DNA from: Bacteroidales bacterium
GTDB lineage: Bacteria; Bacteroidota; Bacteroidia; Bacteroidales; UBA932
DNA length: 13,370 bases
Direction of reading: 5' to 3'
Assembly (NCBI GenBank): GCA_016285215.1
Contig: JAEEQI010000052.1
Location: forward strand, 1-13,370
Position numbers and translations under genes: made by a program. Shown here piece by piece: positions 5,218-11,845 of this stretch. How positions within the stretch are numbered: position 1 is the stretch's first letter; the number at the start of each line of letters is the position of its first letter. The notes below the pieces were generated by a model, which had not been told where the DNA came from, did no database searches, and saw only the letters and a list, made by a program, of their open reading frames with translations.

Positions 5218-6702
5218 ATGAGAAGAAGTGTTGTAATAATCTCAGCTGTTCTGGCCCTTGCTGCCTGTGCTCAGCTTGAAACTCCCGTTCAAAAGGAGGC
5301 CCCCGTTGTTTATAGCCTTAGCCTCCAGGCTTCACTGGATTCCCAAACCAAAGGTGTTACTTTCGGTGGGGACGGTATGTCCGTTTCTTCCCGGTTCCAG
5401 GAAGGAGACAAGATATACCTATATAATAAGACAAAGGGAGCAATGGCCCGGAGTACCCTGGACCATTCGGCCACGCCCATTGTCCTTACCTCGTCCATGA
5501 TTCAGGATGAAGGACTGTCCTGTACCCTGGCAGGGGAAGTGTCGTTCTTCCGCTGGAATCCTGGGGAAAGTAAAGGAAAAGAGAAAACGAATAGTGGGGA
5601 ATGGGTGCCTGTCTCTCATGAGGACACTGATGAATACGAGCTGTATTATCAGATGAACGACGCGGATTATTCGAGTGAAGGCAACTATTATCCTGGTTTT
5701 AATTATCGTGATCAACTTGGGAGTAAGGCTTCTGCCAGCCAGCATGATTTTGCTGTGGCAACGGGGATTCAGATGAACTTGGTGATCGGGTCCTTATCGG
5801 CCCAGAATAAGGTGTCCTTCAAGAACCTGCAGTCTATCTTCCGCCAGGGGCTCCTCTTCAAGAATTCGAAAGGCGAAACGGTTACTCCTACCATTACTAA
5901 ACTTTCTGTCAGTTGTTCAAAGGGAACCCTTGTGAAAGGTATTCACCCTACAGAGGTTTCCCAGTATAGTGGTGTTTACGCTATTGACATCAATAATCCT
6001 GTCATTGTAGATGGAAGCATCTATCTTTCCCTTACTTTCTGTTATCCGGACGATGATTCTAAGAATGACACTTTCACTCTGACGGCTACCGATGATAAGG
6101 GAAATGTTTACATCTGTGAAAAGAATATGCCTGCCGGCGGTTTCCAGAACGGCAAATACTACTATGGAAACTGTGAGATGACTTGGCGGGAGAAGAATAA
6201 TCTGGCAGCGGTAGAGGCCAGTGACCTTGGAAGTATCATCGCTTCCAATGGAAAGATTTATGCCGATGTGGCTGCCGCCAATACTGCCAGCAAGGCAGAG
6301 GCAATGATTGTCTATGTGGGCAGCGTTGATGGTGTTTGCCAGCACGGTCTTGCTATCTCTCTGACGGATGCCTATGAGTTCAATGCGACATATGCTCAGG
6401 CAACGGGAATTTATATTATCCCCGATTGGGCGGCTGCCCACTCGATTACGGGAGGCACTTGGCGCCTGCCTTCTGAGAAGGATTGGCAGTATATGATGTG
6501 GGGGAGTTACACAAGTACTCCTGGCACAGCCCTGGTCAATGCGAATCTTTGCTCTGTTCTGGAGAACGACAAGTACTTCTGGACGAGTGATAGCGTGGAT
6601 GATGGAAACGCGAAGGCCATCTATTATAAGGACAATAATGCAAGCGTTTGGTCGTTGAATAAGAGTGGTTATTATCGCGTCCGCGCCTGCTTCGCTTTTT
6701 AA
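5218..6702 (+). CDS. Fimbrillin-like lipoprotein 1 with FISUMP/DUF1566-like C-terminus
   Basis: The product is 494 residues. The N-terminus is a lipoprotein signal (MRRSVVIISAVLALAAC, acylated Cys17). Residues about 30-320 look like a fimbrillin/Mfa-type module: SRFQEGDKIYLYN at 58-70 is the typical 'W/F..GD.I.v' block, and GGFQNGKYYYGNCEMTW (307-323) the usual end strand. Residues about 335-494 resemble FISUMP/DUF1566 modules of C-type-lectin-like fold: DLGSIIASNGKIYAD, VYVGSVDG...HGLAISLTDA, GTWRLPSEKDWQYM, YFWTSDS and RVRACFAF at the end. Such proteins are usually surface-exposed adhesins or pilus components; the ligand is unknown. It is only distantly like lipoproteins 2 and 3. The stop is 31 nt before the next small peptide, with no terminator between, so co-transcription is likely. 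Confidence 0.8.
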   Translation: MRRSVVIISAVLALAACAQLETPVQKEAPVVYSLSLQASLDSQTKGVTFGGDGMSVSSRFQEGDKIYLYNKTKGAMARSTLDHSATPIVLTSSMIQDEGLSCTLAGEVSFFRWNPGESKGKEKTNSGEWVPVSHEDTDEYELYYQMNDADYSSEGNYYPGFNYRDQLGSKASASQHDFAVATGIQMNLVIGSLSAQNKVSFKNLQSIFRQGLLFKNSKGETVTPTITKLSVSCSKGTLVKGIHPTEVSQYSGVYAIDINNPVIVDGSIYLSLTFCYPDDDSKNDTFTLTATDDKGNVYICEKNMPAGGFQNGKYYYGNCEMTWREKNNLAAVEASDLGSIIASNGKIYADVAAANTASKAEAMIVYVGSVDGVCQHGLAISLTDAYEFNATYAQATGIYIIPDWAAAHSITGGTWRLPSEKDWQYMMWGSYTSTPGTALVNANLCSVLENDKYFWTSDSVDDGNAKAIYYKDNNASVWSLNKSGYYRVRACFAF

Positions 6703-6733
6703 GAAATTAGTAGTTATTAAATAGTTAGTTAGT

Positions 6734-6865
6734 ATGTATTCGTCTGAAAAAGAAATGTATGAGACTCCCGCCGTGCAGGTTGTGGAGCTTGCAGCAGAAA
6801 ATGCTATCTGTAGTGGAAGCGGCGGCGAAGACGCTCAAGGTAATGGTTTTTCTGGCTGGTATTAA
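6734..6865 (+). CDS. Small Tyr-Pro...Cys peptide 2 (43 residues)
   Basis: ATG 6734 to TAA 6863-6865. It aligns gaplessly with peptides 1 and 3 over residues 1-28; residues 8-27 read MYETPAVQVVELAAENAICS, with Tyr9, Pro12, Glu18, Glu22 and Cys26 kept. Lys20 and Gly23 of the other two copies are Ala and Asn here. The tail is Gly-rich (GSGGEDAQGNGFSGWY) and longer than in peptide 1. A Gly-Gly pair at 30-31 is reminiscent of double-glycine leaders but is absent from the other two copies. No signal peptide is present. It lies 31 nt after lipoprotein 1 and 21 nt before lipoprotein 2. Function unknown. Confidence 0.78.
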   Translation: MYSSEKEMYETPAVQVVELAAENAICSGSGGEDAQGNGFSGWY

Positions 6866-6886
6866 TAGTAGTATAAGTATTGAAAT

Positions 6887-8737
6887 ATGAAAAAGCTGTT
6901 TCTTTATATTCCGGTAATGATCCTTCTGGCCGTTTCCTGCGAAAAAGAAGATATGCTTCCTTCCCTTGAAGGAAACGAGCCTGCCTCCCAGGTGGAGATG
7001 GTAACTGAGACCATTTCCGGTAGCCTTGGAATTGCTACAAAGTCTACGATTTCGGATGTCGATGCATCTTTTGCCTGGACCGAGGGTGACAATGTAGCCG
7101 TTCATATCTCTAACGGAAACTACTCCTTTACCACGGATGGTGCCGCAATCGATGCGGTAGAATCTTCTAAGGCCTCCTTCACGGTTGCTTACGAGGCCGG
7201 CTATTCCCGCAATGCGTTTGCCGTATATCCTTGCACCATCGTAGCCAAGAATGCCGCCAACTATGGCCAGGAAGACCATACGCTGGATGTGACGCTCCCG
7301 GATAGCTATACGCTTGCCCAGGTGAGTGGCGAGACCTCTCCCTGCCCGATGATTTCCACCGATGAGGCTGGTACAAGCTGGAATTTCTTCCAGCTGTGCG
7401 GATTGATGCGTCTCACGGTGGACAGCGTTCCTGCAACTGCCAAGCGATTGGAATTTGATTTCAATGGCAAGAAGGTTTGTGGTGATTTCTCCATCGCTTC
7501 TCCTGTAGTTCCTGGTACTTCTGCCATTGAGACTTCGGCCGATGATGCTCATGATGTGATCACCATCACCAAGGATGGTTCGGATGCGGTGTTTGGTGTG
7601 ACCAGCCTGACGCTGAACATTCCTATGCCTATCCCTACTCTTAACGAAGGCTATTCTAAAGTCACCGTTTATGCGTATGATGCCGTTTCCGGTGGAAATC
7701 TTCTTTCCTTTAGTGATGTGGCATTCTCCTATTCGGCTAGCGAAATAAGGGCCTACAAGAGAGCTGCATCGCTGCCCAATGAGAGTACTTATACCTTCAC
7801 CTTTAAGGATAAAGATACGCAAAGCAACTTGAGCGGTCTCCGATTCGTTCGTATCTTCTCTACTAAAAACAAACTGTATAACGGTGCTACCACTTTCGGC
7901 CCTTATACTGTTTCCAGTGCCAATGAAACTGCCGATATGGACAATCCTGTTAAACCTGCGCTTAGATTTGCCGCCAACGAAGGCGACCAGCTGGTTTTCC
8001 AGGTAATTGATGCTAGCGGAAAGGTCTATTCCGGCTTTTACGATGTCCCTGCCGGCTGCTCTGCAGCGGGTGATTATGACCTGACGGTGGATGTGAAAGC
8101 CTATACCTTTACTGTAGCCTCCGGCAAAAAGGTATATTTCTCGCCCGGCGATCTGGGTGTAGATGGTAGCGTTTACTCCTTTACTATGCCCTTTGAAACG
8201 TGGGGATGGAAAAGTACTAATATTAATGCTACAAAGCGCGTATGGTTTAATTACAGTGAATTGTCTTCGGGCCACTCTATTTATGGTGTTACCTGGAGGA
8301 ATCCACAAGCTTTAACAACAAGCACGTCAAGTCCTACACCTCAGGAGTGGGATAGAATAATAGGACGTACGAATATGAATAGTGGCGTTAGTGCTTATTA
8401 TAGGGCCACGGTTTCCGGTAAGGCTAATTGTCTGCTTTTACCTCCAGATGAGGCGCAGGCTACTGATATTGAAGATGATTTGAAAACAGGGAATGTAACC
8501 GACTATGCCAAGTATCTTGGAAAAGGATTTGTACTCCTGATAGGCACTGGTAGAGCACTCTATTCTTCTAATAAATTATCTTGGGGAATGGAGTCAAAAG
8601 GATTCTATTGGGCTTTGTGGAATAATATGAGTAGAAATCGAACCTATTTTTATTGGAGCGATTCCAACACTCCGTCCGTTACTTGGGCAAGCAACCAGTT
8701 CAGGATGCGTGTACGTTATGTTCGTGATGTAGAATAG
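6887..8737 (+). CDS. Fimbrillin-like lipoprotein 2 with lectin-like C-terminal module
   Basis: The product is 616 residues. The signal peptide MKKLFLYIPVMILLAVSC ends in acylated Cys18, followed by EKED, an acidic start that may favour surface export. Residues 30-297 are a fimbrillin-like module (SFAWTEGDNVAVHIS at 61-75, FAVYP at 111-115, QVSGETSPCPMIS at 145-157, FFQLCGLMRLTV at 167-178), closely paralogous to lipoprotein 3 and gapless against it up to about residue 248. Residues 300-402 form a further beta-rich segment. Residues about 405-616 (KKVYFSPGDLGVDG, YSFTMPFETWGW, TPQEWDRIIGR, CLLLPPDEA, TDYAKYLGKGFVLL, GFYWALW, RMRVRYVRD) match a familiar Bacteroidales surface module of the FISUMP/lectin-like kind. 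Base composition drops in G+C in this last part. A hairpin follows the stop. Confidence 0.8.
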   Translation: MKKLFLYIPVMILLAVSCEKEDMLPSLEGNEPASQVEMVTETISGSLGIATKSTISDVDASFAWTEGDNVAVHISNGNYSFTTDGAAIDAVESSKASFTVAYEAGYSRNAFAVYPCTIVAKNAANYGQEDHTLDVTLPDSYTLAQVSGETSPCPMISTDEAGTSWNFFQLCGLMRLTVDSVPATAKRLEFDFNGKKVCGDFSIASPVVPGTSAIETSADDAHDVITITKDGSDAVFGVTSLTLNIPMPIPTLNEGYSKVTVYAYDAVSGGNLLSFSDVAFSYSASEIRAYKRAASLPNESTYTFTFKDKDTQSNLSGLRFVRIFSTKNKLYNGATTFGPYTVSSANETADMDNPVKPALRFAANEGDQLVFQVIDASGKVYSGFYDVPAGCSAAGDYDLTVDVKAYTFTVASGKKVYFSPGDLGVDGSVYSFTMPFETWGWKSTNINATKRVWFNYSELSSGHSIYGVTWRNPQALTTSTSSPTPQEWDRIIGRTNMNSGVSAYYRATVSGKANCLLLPPDEAQATDIEDDLKTGNVTDYAKYLGKGFVLLIGTGRALYSSNKLSWGMESKGFYWALWNNMSRNRTYFYWSDSNTPSVTWASNQFRMRVRYVRDVE

Positions 8738-8753
8738 TTATTTGAGGATCGTG

Positions 8754-8788
8754 ACGGTAACCTTCAGGCGCAACCTAAAGGTTACCGT
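8754..8788 (+). terminator. Hairpin between cassettes 2 and 3 (partial terminator)
   Basis: ACGGTAACCTT (8754-8764) pairs perfectly with AAGGTTACCGT (8778-8788); inside, AGG/CCT can add three pairs after a single mismatch. A broken T-run follows (8792-8800). It lies 16 nt after the stop of lipoprotein 2 and 39 nt before peptide 3. It may act as a leaky terminator or a 3'-end stabiliser that lowers expression of cassette 3. Its stem is related to that at 10693-10732. Confidence 0.65.
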
Positions 8789-8827
8789 TAGTTTGTTTTT
8801 GAACCTATATCTAAACATGATATTACT

Positions 8828-8956
8828 ATGAACTCTTTCGACAAGGTTTTTTACGAAACTCCCACGGCCATTGTCGTGGAAGTGAAGGTTGAAGGCATGA
8901 TTTGCTCCAGTGAGATTGAGGCTGTAGGAGAGGGTTACATTGAGTGGGAGGATTAA
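8828..8956 (+). CDS. Small Tyr-Pro...Cys peptide 3 (42 residues)
   Basis: ATG 8828 to TAA 8954-8956. Residues 8-27 read FYETPTAIVVEVKVEGMICS, with Tyr9, Pro12, Glu18, Glu22 and Cys26 as in peptides 1 and 2 and the YETP block shared with peptide 2. The valine-rich centre strongly suggests a beta strand. The tail (SEIEAVGEGYIEWED) is acidic. No signal peptide or lipobox. The gene lies 90 nt after lipoprotein 2, behind the hairpin at 8754-8788, and 18 nt before lipoprotein 3. I saw no convincing promoter of its own. Function unknown. Confidence 0.78.
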   Translation: MNSFDKVFYETPTAIVVEVKVEGMICSSEIEAVGEGYIEWED

Positions 8957-8974
8957 CTTTAAACTGCTATCGAC

Positions 8975-10672
8975 ATGAAAAAGTTATTCCTGTTTATCCC
9001 GGCAATGATACTCCTTGCCGTATCTTGCGAAAAAGAAGCAATCAACTCTTCCGATAGCGGAAACGAACCGGCCTCCGGCGTTAAGATGATTACCGAAATC
9101 GTTTCCGGTAGTCGTGGAGACGTCACCAAGGCAACGATTGGAAACACAACCCCGACTTTTGCCTGGACGGCAGGGGACAACGTGGCAGTGCACGTTTCCA
9201 ACGGGGCCACCAATAAATACGTTGTAACCACCAGTGGCGCCAGCGCTTCTGCCGCCTCCGCCAAGTTTACGGTAGAATACGAGGAAGGTTACTCCCGCGA
9301 CGCGTTTGCGGTGTATCCCAGCACTATCGTTTCGGCCAGCGCGACCAATTTCGGCCAGAGTGGTCATACGTTGGATGTGACCCTTCCCGGCAGTTACACC
9401 CTCGCACAGGTGAGTGGTGAAACCTCTCCCTGCCCGATGATTTCGGCCAATACTGCCGGTGACGGCTGGCACTTCTACCAGCTCTGCGGTCTTCTCCGCC
9501 TCACGGTGAAAGACATCCCTGCAGCCGCCAAGCGTCTGGAAATCGACTTCGACGGCAAGCAGGTATGGGGTGATTTCTCCATTGCTTCTCCTGTTGTAGC
9601 GAGCAGTGCCGTTATCTCCACTGCTGCAGACGGTGCCCACGACATCATCACCATCACCAAGGACGGAACAGATGTAGTACTGGGCGAAACCAGTGTAGCA
9701 GTAAACATCCCGCTCCCTACCGGTACCTATAGCAAAGTCACGGTCAAGGCATATGACGCCCTCACCGGAGGCAATGCAACTCTCTCCCCGACCCAGACAT
9801 TCGTTTATTCAGCTTCCAAGACGAAAGGCGTTAAGCGTACCACGACATTCCCTTCTTCCAAGACTGCCTTCCGCGGATATGAAGTCTCCACTGGAATCCT
9901 GGAAAGAAACGGCAGTGTAGACCCTGCCACCTATTCCTTGACGGCCGGAGAGATGATCCTGAGCGAAGACCCCATCAGCGGTGCCGTGTATTATTCCTTG
10001 CCTGCGGGCTGCAACCCGTTTGAACCGGCGGTAAAGTATGGCCAGAGCTCTTCTCTTAACAAATATTTTAATAAGTGGTTAGTCTTAAGAGATGAACTGG
10101 GCAGCGATAACAGTAATATCAAGGCAACGAGTGATAAACTGCCTAGCGGTTGGCAATTCCCTTCTGGTGGTAGCGATGCATCTAATTGGGGCAGAATAAT
10201 TTTGGGAGCCCCGAAGTCTACCATAACGGTCAATAATGCAACTGTGGCGAATAGTGCATTTGCTTTGGTGTCCGTTACACTTGGTTCTACGAATGCCTAC
10301 TCAGTTGCTGCAAATACCTATAAGGGTATGGTCGTGCTGCGAGATGGATCTACTATACCTGCAGGATACTTAACCACTGTCGGTTTAGAGTCTAAGTATG
10401 CTGATAATCCGCTAACTGAAGTTCAATTCAATGATCTGCTTAAACTAGGTTGCCTTTTTATTCCTGTTTCGGGCTATTATTCGGATACTTTTGGGTGGCG
10501 TGACTTGAACAGCTGGTATCAGGAAGGTTATTATTGGTCAGCTACGTTAGAGTCAGCGAATTCGTATTACAACTTCCATTTTAATGACGGGGATATAGCT
10601 GTTTCAACCAGGAGTACCGATTCTGATAAACAATATAAAGTCGTCAAACTCGTGAAACCCGTAGTAGACTAA
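8975..10672 (+). CDS. Fimbrillin-like lipoprotein 3 with a different C-terminal module
   Basis: The product is 565 residues. The signal peptide MKKLFLFIPAMILLAVSC ends in acylated Cys18, followed by EKEA. Residues 30-290 are the same fimbrillin-like module as in lipoprotein 2 (TFAWTAGDNVAVHVS at 61-75, FAVYP at 111-115, QVSGETSPCPMIS at 145-157, WGDFSIASPVV at 198-208). Many third positions differ between the two genes, so the duplication is not recent or has been diversified under protein-level constraint. After about residue 290 the two proteins part. Here residues 390-565 contain LPSGWQFPSGG, NWGRIIL, GMVVLRDGS, FIPVSGYYSD, EGYYWSATLESANSYYNFHF and KVVKLVKPV, a DUF1566/FISUMP-like pattern closer to lipoprotein 1 in style. 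From about 10050 the DNA becomes A+T-richer. Likely a surface adhesin; ligand unknown. Confidence 0.8.
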   Translation: MKKLFLFIPAMILLAVSCEKEAINSSDSGNEPASGVKMITEIVSGSRGDVTKATIGNTTPTFAWTAGDNVAVHVSNGATNKYVVTTSGASASAASAKFTVEYEEGYSRDAFAVYPSTIVSASATNFGQSGHTLDVTLPGSYTLAQVSGETSPCPMISANTAGDGWHFYQLCGLLRLTVKDIPAAAKRLEIDFDGKQVWGDFSIASPVVASSAVISTAADGAHDIITITKDGTDVVLGETSVAVNIPLPTGTYSKVTVKAYDALTGGNATLSPTQTFVYSASKTKGVKRTTTFPSSKTAFRGYEVSTGILERNGSVDPATYSLTAGEMILSEDPISGAVYYSLPAGCNPFEPAVKYGQSSSLNKYFNKWLVLRDELGSDNSNIKATSDKLPSGWQFPSGGSDASNWGRIILGAPKSTITVNNATVANSAFALVSVTLGSTNAYSVAANTYKGMVVLRDGSTIPAGYLTTVGLESKYADNPLTEVQFNDLLKLGCLFIPVSGYYSDTFGWRDLNSWYQEGYYWSATLESANSYYNFHFNDGDIAVSTRSTDSDKQYKVVKLVKPVVD

Positions 10673-10692
10673 GCTACACATTTGCTTATGAT

Positions 10693-10735
10693 AAACGGCA
10701 ACCCTCAGATGATTACCTGTAGGTTGCCGTTTTTC
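10693..10735 (+). terminator. Intrinsic terminator of the cassette operon
   Basis: AAACGGCAACC (10693-10703) pairs perfectly with GGTTGCCGTTT (10722-10732), and the T-run continues to 10734. It begins 21 nt after the stop of lipoprotein 3. This is the strong end of the operon that begins near 5053. Confidence 0.88.
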
Positions 10736-10749
10736 TTTGCGTCCACCCA

Positions 10750-10935
10750 TTACGCGTTTTGGGGCCGTAGTGTGTAGTGCCTGGCTTGCGGGAGCCACTC
10801 GTTACGCGTTTAGGGGCTGTAGTGTGTAGGGCAAGACGGTGAGGGGCGTCCCGTGTGCAAAACAGGCCCCAAACGCACACCGGAGGTGTAAAATCACGGT
10901 CCCGTGTGCGAAATGGGGGGTAAACGCACACCGGA
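10750..10935. repeat. REP-like cluster: two plus and two minus copies of one GC-rich repeat
   Basis: The 10736-10990 gap between convergent genes has no gene I can support. It holds two direct copies of a 31-bp unit at 10750-10780 and 10802-10832 (52-bp period; start TTACGCGTTT, then GGGGC, then GTAGTGTGTAG), and two direct copies of a 35-bp unit at 10850-10884 and 10901-10935 (51-bp period; start CCCGTGTGC, then AAACGCACACCGGA). The second type read in reverse carries the same core, GCGTTT then GGGGCC, so all four belong to one family arranged head to head. The 35-bp units can each fold into a hairpin (GTGTGCG/CGCACAC in the last copy). This resembles REP/BIME elements. Whether a RAYT-type transposase serves them elsewhere cannot be told. 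Confidence 0.75.
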
Positions 10936-10990
10936 AGCCCAGAATGGGGGAGACCCGGGTCAAAGCCCGGAATGAGGGGCCGGGAGAAGG

Positions 10991-11845
10991 TTACCGCGCT
11001 TTGGTAACAATGGCGGTCATGCCGGGCATGAGGTGCGGATGGGGCTGGAGGTTGGCCTCCAGTCGCACCATTCCGTTTTTCTCCACCACGGGGCTGATGG
11101 CCGAGATGCTGGCCTCGTGGGCCTCGGAGGGATAGGCAACGCTGTAGACCAGGATCTTGGTGCCGGGCTCAAACTTCTGGAGCTCGTTTTCCAGCACGTC
11201 AAAACAGACCTTCAGGTGTTCGGTGTCCACAATGTAGAAGAGCGGAACGCCGGGGGTGGCGGCGCTGTAGAGGGTGGCGTCAATGCGGCTCACGGCACCC
11301 GTGAGGGGAGCGGTGATGGTGCAGTAGGTGAGCTCGTGCTCCAGTTGCTCCAGGGAGGCCTTGGCGGTGTTGTAGCCGCTGTTTACGCGGGCTTGGCGCT
11401 TGAGGTCTTCGGGGGCCGAATCCAGGTTGCCCCGCTTGTAGCCCTGGCCCATCAGGATGGCCTGGGCTTCATAATCGGCCTTTTCCAGTTCGGCCTTGTT
11501 GCGGTTGATTTTGTCCAGCAACACATCCTGGTTCAAGCGGACCACCACCTCTCCTTTCCGCACCCGCTGGCCCAGCACCAGGTCAAAACTGACAATCTGC
11601 TCGGCAATCCTGCTGTACACGGGGACTTCCATAATGGCCTGGATGGTTCCCTTGCTGGAGACACCTTCGGTCTCGATGGTCTGCTGCAGGTTCTGCGCCG
11701 CGGCCACCGGCTCTTCCTGGCCGGAAACGGGGGAGCCTTCGGAAACCGGGGAAACCTCGGAAACAGGGGCTGCAGGGACCGAAGAACGGGATTGGCAGGC
11801 GGTAAGGGCGGCTGCAAGGGCTATGAGAAGAAGAGACCTATTCAT
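10991..11845 (-). CDS. HlyD/MFP-family periplasmic adaptor lipoprotein
   Basis: The product is 284 residues. The signal MNRSLLLIALAAALTAC has a lipobox with acylated Cys17, so the protein is anchored in a membrane by lipid. A low-complexity linker follows (PVSEVSPVSEGSPVSG at 27-42). Domains: first half of the barrel-sandwich (about 66-110, QIVSFDLVLGQRVRKGEVVVRL), an alpha hairpin (about 111-172), second half (TYCTITAPLTGAVSRI at 173-188), and a beta-barrel ending LMPGMTAIV. The length is short for the family: no clear membrane-proximal domain follows. Adaptors link an inner-membrane exporter to a TolC-type channel. It is the last gene of the operon and overlaps the channel gene by 8 nt, suggesting coupled translation. 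Confidence 0.88.
   Translation of the reverse strand: MNRSLLLIALAAALTACQSRSSVPAAPVSEVSPVSEGSPVSGQEEPVAAAQNLQQTIETEGVSSKGTIQAIMEVPVYSRIAEQIVSFDLVLGQRVRKGEVVVRLNQDVLLDKINRNKAELEKADYEAQAILMGQGYKRGNLDSAPEDLKRQARVNSGYNTAKASLEQLEHELTYCTITAPLTGAVSRIDATLYSAATPGVPLFYIVDTEHLKVCFDVLENELQKFEPGTKILVYSVAYPSEAHEASISAISPVVEKNGMVRLEANLQPHPHLMPGMTAIVTKAR

Noticed and set aside
6734..6865. Peptide 2 as a double-glycine leader bacteriocin or RiPP precursor
   Set aside because: A Gly-Gly at residues 30-31 exists, but peptides 1 and 3 lack it, and no modification enzyme is in the window. Kept only as a weak idea.
6725..8308. Long minus-strand open frame (527 codons) opposite lipoprotein 2
   Set aside because: It is a shadow of the sense gene, which has a lipobox, paralogue and domain matches. 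The antisense product of lipoprotein 3 resembles it only because the sense genes are paralogous.
5084..8956. Conserved Cys26 of the small peptides as a lipobox cysteine
   Set aside because: The residues before it are charged and alternate like a beta strand; there is no basic head plus hydrophobic helix as a lipoprotein signal needs.
6235..10672. Diversity-generating retroelement acting on the lectin-like C-termini
   Set aside because: The fold family would suit a variable protein, but I see no reverse transcriptase, template repeat or near-identical second copy of any C-terminal segment in the window.
10750..10935. CRISPR array
   Set aside because: There are only two copies per orientation, the internal sequence is mostly conserved rather than spacer-like, and no cas gene is near.
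10839..11135. Plus-strand ORF across the repeat array
   Set aside because: Its first half is translated REP-like repeat and its second half is antisense to the adaptor gene.
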